64,000 bases of DNA, taken from the NCBI GenBank assembly GCA_039586095.1, contig JBDHLB010000007.1:30662-94661 (forward strand), written 5' to 3'. Origin of the DNA: JBDHBD01 sp039586095 (GTDB taxonomy: Bacteria; Gemmatimonadota; Gemmatimonadetes; Palauibacterales; Palauibacteraceae). The notes under the pieces were generated by a model. It saw nothing but the letters and a program-made list of their open reading frames with translations, did no database searches and was not told the origin of the DNA. Shown here in pieces: positions 36,824 to 45,749 of this stretch (positions are counted from its first letter, which is position 1; each line of letters starts with the position of its first letter). A program made the translations under genes and the position numbers.

Positions 36824-37533
36824 TCGCCGGCTCCCCGGCTGCGTGCGGCCTGCACGCCCACACCCGTCTTTGCTCCTCGCGCGCCGGGGCTCGCGGCGCC
36901 GCTGCGAGCCATCTCCACACCCAGGGGATCGGCACCCGGATCGATCGCGATGATCCGATCGCGGATCGCGGACGCGTCCGTCGTGCCTTCCACCCGTTCG
37001 TGCCACAGTTCGAGGAGCTCGTCCACCGCTTTCTCGTGATGACCCGAGTCCACGTACGCCTCGATGAGGAAGTCGCGCGTCTCGTCGTCCGGGATCAACT
37101 CGTATAGCTCTTCGAGCGCCCCGAGCGCCTCATCGGCGTGGCCATCGTTCTGCAACGCCCGTGCGTACTCGGCGTAGGACTGTCGGGCCTCTGCCGGGAG
37201 ACCCGATCGGGCTAGAAGACGACCGGTTCGGCGGTGCGCGTGTACCTGATCGGGCGCGTTGCGCAAGATCTTCTTGCACAGTGCAACCGCGTTCGGATAG
37301 AGCTCCTGCCGCTCGTACAGGTCCACGACCGCTTCGTACGCGCCAACGGCCCGAGAGAGATCGCCTGTCCGCAGGTACAGATCACCGACCCGGTTGTAGA
37401 GACCCGGATCGACACCGGTGACCGTACCCTGTTGCAGGGCAATCACTTTCGAGTACTGCGCAATGGCACCCGTGAGGTCGCCGGCTTGCTCGAGACGGCG
37501 CCCCTCGGCCACCAGATCCCTGAAGCTCGTCAT
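36820..37533 (-). CDS. TPR protein, paralogue of the downstream large TPR protein
   Basis: 237 residues made almost entirely of TPR helices (GLYNRVGDLYLRTGDLSRAVGAYE, VALCKKILRNAPDQVHAHRR, ALQNDGHADEALGALEELYEL), with a Gly/Ala/Arg tail. It lacks a signal peptide. Compared with the next gene, the same skeleton recurs (LYNR-GD-L--G--AV--YE, then ALC-K-LR--P), so these are probably tandem duplicates. ATG 37533; its stop is shared with the next start (ATGA). No specific function recognised. Confidence 0.82.
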   Translation of the reverse strand: MTSFRDLVAEGRRLEQAGDLTGAIAQYSKVIALQQGTVTGVDPGLYNRVGDLYLRTGDLSRAVGAYEAVVDLYERQELYPNAVALCKKILRNAPDQVHAHRRTGRLLARSGLPAEARQSYAEYARALQNDGHADEALGALEELYELIPDDETRDFLIEAYVDSGHHEKAVDELLELWHERVEGTTDASAIRDRIIAIDPGADPLGVEMARSGAASPGARGAKTGVGVQAARSRGAGE

Positions 37534-37624
37534 CTCTAACCGGCTCTAAAAGGCTGGTATTCTTCGGCTTCCAGCGCACTGGGGCACGGGAGTCAGGCGC
37601 AAGGAACCGGCCAGCCGTCGCCCC

Positions 37625-40600
37625 CTATCGATTCAGGATCTGTTCGTCGTAATCGAGCTTCAGGTCGGGGGCGTCGCGGAGGTTCACACGGACGGAAAAC
37701 AGGAAGTTCCCGTTGGGCGCACGGGAGAAGACAAAAGAGGCTTGCCAGCGGTGGAGGTCTCGGTCCAAAGTGATCAGATGCTCACCGAACTCGCCTTCCG
37801 AAAGGTCGTACAGCGTTCGCCATTGCAGCCGCCAGTTCGGAGTGGGCCGCAGGGCGAGCCGGGCACCAAGCGACTGTCGATCCTGACCGGGCTCCTCCGC
37901 TCGCACGCGACGAAGCGAGTACACCAAGGAGAGAGTCCAGGGACCCGCGCCACCGACGTCCTCGAGTGGATCTACTTCGCGGTCCTCGAAGCCGCTCAAA
38001 CGGTAGCGCGAATCGACATCCTGATGGATCCGCCGACCTGGATCCCTCGCCCGGCGTGAGCTTCCATCGCCGAGCCCGAACATACCGGCCAATCCCCGCT
38101 CGGAGCTGAAGCTGAAGCTCCCCGTGAGCTCCTGGAGGAACAGACTGAACTTGCGGTCCTCGCCCGTACCCTCGAACAGGTCCAGGGTCAGGTTCAGCGA
38201 GAGGCCTCGCAGCAGATCCGAGCTGATTCCGTGACGCCACCGATCGGTCACGAGGAGCGGCTCGTTCTTCTTCGTAAAGTCGAAATCGAGCGAGGAGCTG
38301 TTGATCGCCAGCAGCACCACGTTGCGTTCATTGCTTCGCGGCCGCGGCTTGAACGGCTGGTCCAGCAAACGTCCCCGGCCCACCGTCACCGTGTCCGCAT
38401 CCTCCTGTCCCGGCTCGACGAGGGTCGTGTCCTGAGTCGCTGCTTCTGCTCCCTCCTGCTCCTCGCGGTCAGCCGCGCCTTCATCTTCAACCGGCTCCTG
38501 CGCCGCTGCGCCCGTCTCCGTCCGGCCTCCTGAGATTGTCTCCGCGTCGAGCTCTTCGCCGCCCGTGTCGTCCCCCGCGCGGGTCTCGGTCGTCCGTTCC
38601 GTGTCGTCGGCTTGGTCCGGCGGCTCCGGCTCCGAGCGAGGCATCTTTGCCTCGAACGTCTGGTTGATCGTGAGGCTGAGCGTGTGGCGCTCGCTGGCCG
38701 CTGCGCCGGGAAAGCCAGGAATGTCGAGCAGCGAGTCGGCGACCGATACTTCCGGCGAGTACGCCCATGAGAGGCGAGGCGACACCTTGTGCCGGATGCG
38801 CGTGAACGGCCCGAATGATGGGAGAAAGGCGAAGACATCGGTGGAAAGCGAAGCACCCACGCTCAGACGACTGGGCGCGCTGACGAACCCGTCCGTGTCC
38901 GACGAGCGAAACGCGGAGGCATTGATGCTCACATTGGGGCGGAACGTCGTGCTGCCCATGAGATCCAGTTGATAGGAGGCGGCCCCTCCGTAGGTGATCG
39001 TCGTCTGCCCGGTCGAAGGCAGCTCCACGCCGAGCGAATCCACCGGGGTCGTCCTCTGATCATCGACATTTCCGTTCCCGGACAGGGTCAGAGCACCGAG
39101 CCGCAGGCTGCTGGCCGCACCCCCCCGCGTGTTGGTCTGATCATCGGAGGCCTCCCGGCTCAGGCTCTGCCGTGTAAAGTCCGCCGACCCACTCAGGGTC
39201 AGGTTGTTGAACGGTCCGGCGCGTGTGGCCGGCGCCCGAAAGAGCGTGACCGGAGAGAAGTTGAGACGCAGCTGGGGCAGCGTGAGGTCGACACGTCCCG
39301 TCTGATCACCCAGGAACTGACGACGTCTCGCGCTGAGCGACATGCTGGCGAAGGAGAACCGGTGGTTGAAACCCAAGTCCGAGTCGATCGTCTGGGTCTG
39401 CTGTCTGGGGTCGAAGCTCTGATCCTGAAACAGACGCGTGTCCTGGACGAACGCGGCATTCACGCGGAAATCGGTGGACGGACCGATCTCCTGGTCGTGG
39501 CTGGCGCGGAACTCGAGGCTGTTCCCCCTGTCCCCGAAGCTGTAGCTCCCCAGAACGTTTCCTTGGAAGAACTTCTTCAGGACCTTATAGCGGAACGCGC
39601 CGTTCAACCGCGTGAAGTTGCCGCTGAACCAGTCGATGGTGACCTGCGCGTCCGTGTAGGGGTTGAGCGCGAAGTAATACCCGAAATCCGATATCTGCCT
39701 GTTGAAGTCGGAGCCGCCCAGGATGTCGTTGAAACCGAAGCGCGGCGGCAGAAATCCGCTCCGCCGGCCCGGACGGATGTCCTGCGCGAAGAACGGAAGC
39801 CAGATCACCGGGACGTTCTGGATATAGAGGGTCACGGGCCATGCAACGATCACGTTCTCCGACACGACCTTGATCTGCCCGGCCTTGAAGAAGTAGTGCG
39901 GCTCGTCGTACTCACAGGACGTGAACGAGCCCGCCTCGACAAACACGGTCGTCTCGCCCCGGGGCGTGGCCGTCCCGCGTACATACCACTCCGCACCTCG
40001 CTCGGCGAATGCCGTGCGGGCGTCCAGGATAGTCCCCTTGAGTTGCGACACGTCGTAGTAGAGGACCGAGTCGCTGGTGACCTCCTTCATCCCCTGGCTG
40101 GCCAGCTTGATGTTGCCGCGTGCCGAGATGAACTGCACCCCCGCGCGATAGGTGATCGAATCCGCTTCGAGGACGGACGCCGTGTAGTTCGCCTGCGCCT
40201 CTCCATCCAGCCGAACGGTCTCCTGCTCCACGTCCAGCTCGACTCGGCGGGCGCGATACTCGACGACTCGGTAGCCGGCGAGAGCTGAAAGCTCGTTGAA
40301 GAAGTCGTCCGGCTCTGGAAAATCGCCGCCACCCAGCGCCGCCCGCCTCGTGTCCAGATCGGCGGCGAGCGTGTCGGTCGGGGTAGTGTCGCCGGGAGCG
40401 CCAATCCGATCGAGCGTGTCCCGGCGTAGGGTGTCCGGCCGGGGGATCGTGTCCGCCGTCACGGAATCCGGGGGAACCGTGTCCGCAGGCGCCGTATCCG
40501 CGACCACGGTGTCGGTGTCCGCGACCGCGATCAGCGACCGTCCGAGGCCTCGGACGGTCGCTCCGCGCAGCGTGGTGCTCCCGCCCGCAGCCGCCAGGAG

Positions 40601-40645
40601 GACGGCAGCCAGAAAGAGGCGGAACGGAACGCGTGCAGTCGGCAT
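37625..40645 (-). CDS. lptD: LptD-like LPS assembly outer-membrane protein
   Basis: 1,006 residues. A signal peptide (about 1-29) is followed by an Asp/Thr/Pro/Val-rich linker (about 40-105) with many DT repeats. An OstA/LptA-like domain follows (about 130-270: VEYRARRVELDVEQETVRLDG, EADSITYRAGVQFISARGNI). Then comes the LptD barrel, starting at IVAWPVTLYIQNVPVIWLPF and RRSGFLPPRFGFND. LptD inserts lipopolysaccharide at the cell surface together with LptE. Two oddities: only one cysteine is visible (C244 in TSCEYDEPHYFF), so the paired disulfides of proteobacterial LptD cannot form, and an acidic low-complexity insert of about 85 residues lies near 668-755. No lptE is adjacent. Confidence 0.88.
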   Translation of the reverse strand: MPTARVPFRLFLAAVLLAAAGGSTTLRGATVRGLGRSLIAVADTDTVVADTAPADTVPPDSVTADTIPRPDTLRRDTLDRIGAPGDTTPTDTLAADLDTRRAALGGGDFPEPDDFFNELSALAGYRVVEYRARRVELDVEQETVRLDGEAQANYTASVLEADSITYRAGVQFISARGNIKLASQGMKEVTSDSVLYYDVSQLKGTILDARTAFAERGAEWYVRGTATPRGETTVFVEAGSFTSCEYDEPHYFFKAGQIKVVSENVIVAWPVTLYIQNVPVIWLPFFAQDIRPGRRSGFLPPRFGFNDILGGSDFNRQISDFGYYFALNPYTDAQVTIDWFSGNFTRLNGAFRYKVLKKFFQGNVLGSYSFGDRGNSLEFRASHDQEIGPSTDFRVNAAFVQDTRLFQDQSFDPRQQTQTIDSDLGFNHRFSFASMSLSARRRQFLGDQTGRVDLTLPQLRLNFSPVTLFRAPATRAGPFNNLTLSGSADFTRQSLSREASDDQTNTRGGAASSLRLGALTLSGNGNVDDQRTTPVDSLGVELPSTGQTTITYGGAASYQLDLMGSTTFRPNVSINASAFRSSDTDGFVSAPSRLSVGASLSTDVFAFLPSFGPFTRIRHKVSPRLSWAYSPEVSVADSLLDIPGFPGAAASERHTLSLTINQTFEAKMPRSEPEPPDQADDTERTTETRAGDDTGGEELDAETISGGRTETGAAAQEPVEDEGAADREEQEGAEAATQDTTLVEPGQEDADTVTVGRGRLLDQPFKPRPRSNERNVVLLAINSSSLDFDFTKKNEPLLVTDRWRHGISSDLLRGLSLNLTLDLFEGTGEDRKFSLFLQELTGSFSFSSERGLAGMFGLGDGSSRRARDPGRRIHQDVDSRYRLSGFEDREVDPLEDVGGAGPWTLSLVYSLRRVRAEEPGQDRQSLGARLALRPTPNWRLQWRTLYDLSEGEFGEHLITLDRDLHRWQASFVFSRAPNGNFLFSVRVNLRDAPDLKLDYDEQILNR

Positions 40646-40703
40646 CGTTAGTACGGTACGCCGTAGGGGGATGGGTGGCTACCGCTCGCGTGGTCCGATC
40701 CGC

Positions 40704-41489
40704 TCAGGCCGCGGTCTGTCCATCGGCCGCGACTTCCGGGCCGCGGCTACGCTCGCCCGGTACCACGACCCGGACCAGCCATATGGACAGCTCGTACAGG
40801 AACAGCAGAGGCACCATCATCATCAGCATGGTATAGGGATCCGCCGGGGTGAGCATCGCCGACAGAACAGCGAGCACCACGACGGCGTGGCGCCGATACT
40901 TGGCCAGGCCTTCCGGCGTCACGATCCCCAGCAAACCCAGCAACACGAGCACCACCGGCATCTCGAAGATCACACCGAATGCAAGGATGAGCCCGGTCGC
41001 GAATCGCAGGTATTCGTCCACCGTGATCATCGGTTGCAGGGCTTCCGCCTGGAACGTCAGCAGGAACCGGAGGCCCAGAGGAAGCACGAGGAAGTACGCC
41101 ATCGCCACGCCGGCCAGGAAGAGTACGAAGGCGATGGCGATCGCCGGCACCACGAACTTCCGCTCGTGAGCGTACAGTGCGGGTGAGAGGAAGGCCCAGG
41201 CCTGATAGGCGATCACAGGCAGAGCGAGGATCAACCCGGCGAAGAAGCCGAGCTTGAACGTGACGAAGAACGGTGTGGTCGGACTGAGGTACTTGAGGGT
41301 CTCGCCGGGCAGAAGCGCGCGGATCGGACGCTCCAGGAGGCCGATCACGTCGAAATGGTAGACGAGGAAGAAACCCACGACGAACCCGACCGTCACCGCC
41401 GCGAGGGTCCACAGGATTCTCCAACGCAGCTCCTCGAGGTGGTCGAGAAACGGCATTTCGGCGCCACCGCCCGCCATCCGCCACTTCAT
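40704..41489 (-). CDS. tatC: Sec-independent protein translocase TatC
   Basis: 261 residues with six membrane helices. MPFLDHLEELRWRILW is the cytosolic N-terminal signature that binds twin-arginine signal peptides, and FFVTFKLGFFAGLILALPVIAYQAWAF-type loop features follow. TatC recognises folded Tat substrates and recruits TatA. ATG 41487-41489 overlaps the nrdR stop by four bases, with GGAGG directly before it. lptD is 58 bases downstream. tatA is separate at 31.4 kb. Confidence 0.96.
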   Translation of the reverse strand: MKWRMAGGGAEMPFLDHLEELRWRILWTLAAVTVGFVVGFFLVYHFDVIGLLERPIRALLPGETLKYLSPTTPFFVTFKLGFFAGLILALPVIAYQAWAFLSPALYAHERKFVVPAIAIAFVLFLAGVAMAYFLVLPLGLRFLLTFQAEALQPMITVDEYLRFATGLILAFGVIFEMPVVLVLLGLLGIVTPEGLAKYRRHAVVVLAVLSAMLTPADPYTMLMMMVPLLFLYELSIWLVRVVVPGERSRGPEVAADGQTAA

Positions 41490-41998
41490 TCCTCCGACTC
41501 CTCATCGGTGGCAAACAGATCGGCCTGCCCCGCCGCCTGATAGCGAGCTCGCTGTAACAGTTCCCGGACTTCTTCCATGAACTCCTCTGTGTCCTGAAAG
41601 TTACGGTACACGGAAGCGAAGCGAACGTAGGCCACCTGGTCCAGGGCGCGCAGACGCAACATGACCATCTCGCCGAGCCGTCGGCTCGACACTTCGCGGG
41701 AATCGGTCGCCTCCAGCTCGTCTTCGACCTGGTCGACCAGCGCCTCGATCTCGGCCATGCTGACGGGTCTTTTGGCGCACGCGATCTGGATGCTGGCCAG
41801 GAGTTTCGCGCGGTCGAAGGGCTCCATCGCCCCTTCGCGCTTCTGGACTACGAGCGGCTCCTCTTCAACCTGCTCGTACGTGGTGAATCGGCGGCCGCAG
41901 GAAAGGCACTCGCGTCGCCGCCGTATGGCTCGACCGTGTCGACTCGTGCGCGAGTCTACGACGCGATCTTCAGGATGGTCGCAGCTTGGACATCGCAA
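41486..41998 (-). CDS. nrdR: Transcriptional repressor NrdR
   Basis: 170-residue regulator of ribonucleotide reductase genes. The N-terminal zinc ribbon has C3, C6, C31 and C34 (RCPSC and ECLSC), followed by CGRRFTTYE. An ATP-cone occupies about 49-139 (VVQKREGAMEPFDRAKLLASI, VAYVRFASVYRNF). The start codon is TTG 41996-41998, which places the first zinc cysteine at residue 3 as in the family. No ribonucleotide reductase gene is in the window. It is coupled to tatC by a 4-base overlap. Confidence 0.96.
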   Translation of the reverse strand: MRCPSCDHPEDRVVDSRTSRHGRAIRRRRECLSCGRRFTTYEQVEEEPLVVQKREGAMEPFDRAKLLASIQIACAKRPVSMAEIEALVDQVEDELEATDSREVSSRRLGEMVMLRLRALDQVAYVRFASVYRNFQDTEEFMEEVRELLQRARYQAAGQADLFATDEESEE

Positions 41999-42064
41999 GG
42001 GATCGGTCCGATATGTCGTGCAGCACGCGAGCCGACGAGGCGACTTCGCGGATCCACAGTCCGC

Positions 42065-42820
42065 TCAGCCGCCCAGCCGTCGCAGTTGATCCGCGGCCAG
42101 CTCCGCCTCGGGGCTGTTCGGGTAACCGAGCTGCACGCGGGAAAAGTTGTTCCTGGCTTCCGCGACGTTGCCACTCTCGAGCTCGATCATGCCGCTCTTG
42201 TACAGCGCCGTGGGCGCACGCCGGGAATCAGGGTACAGCTCGAGCACTCGTCCGTATTCTGTCAGCGCGGTTTCCGCCTCGTTCGCCGCCGCGTACGTCT
42301 CGGCCAGGAAATACTGGGCGTCGGGCGCCAGTTCGTGGTCCGGATAATTCTCCAGAAAATCCTGGAAACCGGCCCGCGCCGTCTCGTACGCGCCTCGCCC
42401 GAATTGCTGCTGCGCCGCAGAGTAGAACATGCTCGCCTCGTCGGATCCGACTGTCCCGCTTCCTGTCGGTCGCGAAACGGCCGTCGGCGTGTCGCCCCCG
42501 GGCACGCTCCCACGGCTGGCATAGAGCTCGTTCAAGAGCTGGTTGTTCTGGCTCGTCAACTCGACGAGGCGGAGCAGCTGCTCTCGTAGTTCGTCGAACT
42601 GCCGCTGTGACTCTCCCATCCCGGTCATGGCTCGACGCTCCGTCGCGTCAATGCTGTCGAAGGCGGCACCGATCAGCTGGGCCAGGAGTCGCTCCTGGTC
42701 CGCACGCAATTGCTGCATCTCCGACGCCATGGTCTGCTCGAGGCTGGCCACGTCACCCTTCGTGGCGCAGCCGGCGCCGAGCAGTCCGACGCAGAGCCCG
42801 AGAATCAGCGGCCGGTTCAC
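42065..42820 (-). CDS. cpoB: CpoB/YbgF-like TPR lipoprotein of the Tol-Pal locus
   Basis: 251 residues. The N-terminal hydrophobic stretch ends at a probable lipobox cysteine C18 (LLGAGC). A coiled-coil region spans about 25-95 (MQQLRADQERLLAQL, FDELREQLLRLVELTSQNNQLL). The C-terminal TPR domain (about 130-251: MFYSAAQQQFGRGAYETARAGF, AQYFLAETY, ALYKSGMIELESG) is the YbgF/CpoB type. CpoB coordinates peptidoglycan synthesis with Tol-driven constriction in proteobacteria, where it is not a lipoprotein; a lipid anchor here is a difference. GTG 42818-42820 overlaps the pal stop by four bases. Confidence 0.9.
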   Translation of the reverse strand: MNRPLILGLCVGLLGAGCATKGDVASLEQTMASEMQQLRADQERLLAQLIGAAFDSIDATERRAMTGMGESQRQFDELREQLLRLVELTSQNNQLLNELYASRGSVPGGDTPTAVSRPTGSGTVGSDEASMFYSAAQQQFGRGAYETARAGFQDFLENYPDHELAPDAQYFLAETYAAANEAETALTEYGRVLELYPDSRRAPTALYKSGMIELESGNVAEARNNFSRVQLGYPNSPEAELAADQLRRLGG

Positions 42821-43473
42821 AGGTCGCCCGGGTCTACGACGATGAACTCGCCCCGACGGTTCATGGCCCAGGCGGCCTCATTGCTCTCCGGGACCAGTGG
42901 CCGTTCCTCCCCGAAGCTCACGGTGCGGAAACGCGACGTGTCGAGCCCCAGGCTTCCGAGGTAGCGCTGAACCGACTCGGCGCGGCGCATCCCGAGAGCC
43001 ATGTTGTACTCGAGCGAGCCCCGCTCGTCACAGTGGCCCTCGATCGTGAGCGTGACCCCGGGGTGAGCCCGCAACGCGTCCGCCTTGCGCTGCAGAACCT
43101 CGGCAGCTTCGTCCGTGATCCGCGATTTGTCGAACTCGAAGTGGACGCGCGCCACGATCGCCTCGAGCGACTCGATACGAGTGAGGGCTGCGTCGGCCGT
43201 GCCCGCGCATGTCGTTCCCGGATACTCGCGCTGAACCTGGCGATACAGGTCACGCGCGACGTCGAAGTTGCCGGCTTCGATCGCGGCGAGCGCGCGCTCG
43301 CACAGGCGGTTAGCCTCTGCTTCGCGACGCGCGGCCTCCGCCGCCGCATCGTCGGTGGTGTCGACCGTCTCCACCGGTTCGGGCTCCACGGGTTCCGGTT
43401 CCGGATTGCGACTGCAGGCGAGAGCCAGAACGACCAACAGGAGCGTCCCGGCATGAGGGCGTATACGCCGCAT
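42817..43473 (-). CDS. pal: Peptidoglycan-associated lipoprotein
   Basis: 218 residues. Lipobox LALAC gives the lipidated C20. A Pro/Glu spacer (PEPEPVEPEPVE) and a helical region (about 45-100) precede the OmpA-like peptidoglycan-binding domain (about 110-215: VHFEFDKSRITDEAAEVL, IEGHCDERGSLEYNMALGMRRA). It links the outer membrane to the cell wall and to TolB. The helical insert before the OmpA domain is longer than in E. coli Pal. AAGGAGG lies ahead of ATG 43473. Together with tolQ, tolR, tolA, tolB and cpoB it forms a complete Tol-Pal set. Confidence 0.95.
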   Translation of the reverse strand: MRRIRPHAGTLLLVVLALACSRNPEPEPVEPEPVETVDTTDDAAAEAARREAEANRLCERALAAIEAGNFDVARDLYRQVQREYPGTTCAGTADAALTRIESLEAIVARVHFEFDKSRITDEAAEVLQRKADALRAHPGVTLTIEGHCDERGSLEYNMALGMRRAESVQRYLGSLGLDTSRFRTVSFGEERPLVPESNEAAWAMNRRGEFIVVDPGDL

Positions 43474-43636
43474 ATTCAGATCCTCCTTGCGGGGCCGAAG
43501 GTTGCGGACTTCGGCGCGTGTGCGGCTACAGCATGTGCAGGCGGGAATCCACCGCCCATCCCATTCCTCCCAACGTCGTCACAAGCTACTGCGGACCGCT
43601 CCGATTGCAAGCATATCCGATCCATTCCTTTTCGGT

Positions 43637-44992
43637 TCAAGGAGCAGGAATCGGAGGTGACCAGTCCGGCACCTCATCCACCCGTCCAGAGGACAGAATC
43701 CGCGTGCGACCCGTCACCGTGTCCAGGATCCACAGCCCTCTGCCCTGCCGCTGCGTCGAGGCGAAGACGATGTGACGCCCATCGGGCGCCCACGCAGGGT
43801 CCTCGTTGTTCCCGCGCGAGGTCAGCGCGCGGCGATCCGTGCCATCCGGGTTCACGCCGAAGATTTGAAACATGTTGTCTACCCAGGCGGCGAAGGCGAT
43901 TCGATCCCCGAGCGGAGACCAGTCGGGCCCCGCGGCCGATCCCCGTTCGCCGTGCACGTATCGGCTGATCAGGCGTGGCCTCCCTCCATCCGTCGGCTGC
44001 ACGTAGATCTGCTGCTGGCCGAGCGGTGTCGCCTCGAACGCCATCCAGCGGCCGTCCGGCGAGAAGCTCGGGTTCAACGCATCACCGCCCCCCGTGCGGG
44101 TCAGCTGCCCCCGCCCCAGCTGAAAAATCTCGGTGCTGGTGCCCGTGGAGCGGGCCAGCACGATACCCCCCTCCGGCGTATAGGTGGGCGTGATGTTGAG
44201 TCCCGCTTCGGCCGACACGACTCGGCGTCGCCCGGTGGCCAGGTCCAGCTCGTGCACGGCCGTGGACCCTCTTTCGTCCATTGTCTGGAACAACAAGCGG
44301 AGCCCATCCGGTGAAAAGGCCGGCGAGTAGACGGCACCGCCTCCTCCGGTCACTCGGCGCAGATTCTGGCCGTCGCTGTCTACGATGAACACCTGTGACG
44401 TGCCGTCCAACGCCCGCCGGCGGAACGCGATTCGGGTCGCAGCGATGCCTGGCTCACCCTCCGTCGCCCAGCCCACGACCGCATCAGAGACGCGGTGGAC
44501 CGCCATGCGAAAGTCTTCCGAGTCCAGTGCCGGCAGCGTGAAGGCGCGGATGTTCTTGAGCGTTCCGTACACCACGTCATGCAGACCCACGCGCAGAATT
44601 GGAGCGGCCGCCGTCCCGCTCACATCCGCCGTCACGAGCCACACGGCGCCGAGCTGGTTCCACAGACCGTAGTTGACGACCGCATCGACGCGCAGGGAGT
44701 CGGGCACTGGAAGAATCTCGAAGCGGTCCGAGTAGTCGAGGTCCGTTCGCAGAATCTCTTCCGCGCGACTCGCGACGTCTTCGAGCCTGGGCGTCGCGCG
44801 CACGCCCGCGACCACGAGGGCCGGAACGTAGCCCGGTTCGTAACGAATGCCGATCCGCACGTTCGAGGGGTCCTGAGCCAACCCCGTGCGGGGCAGAAGG
44901 AGGGCCAGAAGCGCCATGAGCGTCACTCCCCATGTCGAGAGCCACGCGCGTCTGCCTGCTCCGCTTACTCCAGTGCTGGCAATCCTTATCAC
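43637..44992 (-). CDS. tolB: Tol-Pal system protein TolB
   Basis: 451 residues. A signal peptide (about 1-40, LMALLALLLPRTGLAQ) is followed by the N-terminal TolB domain (about 45-180) and a six-bladed beta-propeller. The propeller carries repeated SPDG motifs (SPAFSPDGLRLLF, NPSFSPDGRWMAFEA, DPAWAPDGRHIVFAS). It acts in the periplasm between Pal and the TolQRA motor. The start is GTG 44990-44992, preceded by a G-rich run; it lies 44 bases after the tolA-like gene. 163 bases separate it from pal. Confidence 0.94.
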   Translation of the reverse strand: MIRIASTGVSGAGRRAWLSTWGVTLMALLALLLPRTGLAQDPSNVRIGIRYEPGYVPALVVAGVRATPRLEDVASRAEEILRTDLDYSDRFEILPVPDSLRVDAVVNYGLWNQLGAVWLVTADVSGTAAAPILRVGLHDVVYGTLKNIRAFTLPALDSEDFRMAVHRVSDAVVGWATEGEPGIAATRIAFRRRALDGTSQVFIVDSDGQNLRRVTGGGGAVYSPAFSPDGLRLLFQTMDERGSTAVHELDLATGRRRVVSAEAGLNITPTYTPEGGIVLARSTGTSTEIFQLGRGQLTRTGGGDALNPSFSPDGRWMAFEATPLGQQQIYVQPTDGGRPRLISRYVHGERGSAAGPDWSPLGDRIAFAAWVDNMFQIFGVNPDGTDRRALTSRGNNEDPAWAPDGRHIVFASTQRQGRGLWILDTVTGRTRILSSGRVDEVPDWSPPIPAP

Positions 44993-45036
44993 CGCCCCAC
45001 CCCATGTCTCATTGCCGTGTTGCCCGCCGTGCTTGC

Positions 45037-45717
45037 CTAACGACGAGAGGGATCGAAATAGAAGGACACGCGCAATCGATCCCGCGGGTATCCTTCAGGG
45101 AGCGGGCCGAACGCCAGGCTTCTCCCGGCCGCTTCGATCGCTCCGCGCGCCTCGAGGTCGAAGGTCGGATCCCCCGAGCGCCGGATCCATTCAATGTCCG
45201 CAACCGCGCCGTCTTCCTGTATCACAAAGGCCAGCTCGGCACGATAGGCGCGACCGCCGCCGGGAGGCCGCCAGTACCGATTCACCTGCCGGATGATGTT
45301 GGTCAGGTACTCGGGGAAGGGGAAGATCGCCCCATCCAGCTGCACGTTGACCGTTTCCTCCCCCTCTTCGGGTCCACGCGCCGGCTCTCTCGCCGGTTCA
45401 TCGGGAGGCGGCGTCTCCTCGACGATCGTCGGTCGCTCCGTCTCCGGTCGGCGCTCCACCTCGGGCTGGGGAGGCGGCGGCCGGTGCTCTTCTTCCGCGA
45501 CCTCCGCAGGCGCGGGATCCAGACGCAGCGGGGCGTTCTGATCGGCCGCGGCCACGAGTCGGACCCGGTAGCTGCGTGGAGGGACGGTCGTGGGGAGCAC
45601 CGGAGCGACGACCAGCAGGAAGAACGCGAGACCGGCATGGAGGCCAAGCGAGCCCGCGACCGCCCCGGGCGGCAGCCGGCTCCCATCCCTCCGCTCCCGT
45701 CGTGCAAAGCTGTGCAT
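45037..45717 (-). CDS. TolA/TonB-like energy-transducing protein
   Basis: 226 residues: one N-terminal membrane helix (AGSLGLHAGLAFFLLVVAPVL), a Pro/Glu-rich periplasmic spacer (about 70-120), and a TonB-type C-terminal domain (IIRQVNRYWRPPGGG, ELAFVIQEDGAVADIEWI). Location between tolR and tolB assigns the TolA role, but the C-terminal fold reads like the TonB_C family. The protein is much shorter than E. coli TolA and lacks its long helical domain. It might serve both Tol-Pal and TonB-dependent receptors such as the one at 14.7-16.8 kb. That is inference. Confidence 0.85.
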   Translation of the reverse strand: MHSFARRERRDGSRLPPGAVAGSLGLHAGLAFFLLVVAPVLPTTVPPRSYRVRLVAAADQNAPLRLDPAPAEVAEEEHRPPPPQPEVERRPETERPTIVEETPPPDEPAREPARGPEEGEETVNVQLDGAIFPFPEYLTNIIRQVNRYWRPPGGGRAYRAELAFVIQEDGAVADIEWIRRSGDPTFDLEARGAIEAAGRSLAFGPLPEGYPRDRLRVSFYFDPSRR

Positions 45718-45749
45718 TCGCGGCTCGATCCTTCACGTTCCCCGCCGTC

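Noticed and set aside
38969..40288. 439-codon plus-strand open frame opposite lptD
   Set aside because: Shadow of lptD; no signal, domain or Shine-Dalgarno sequence.
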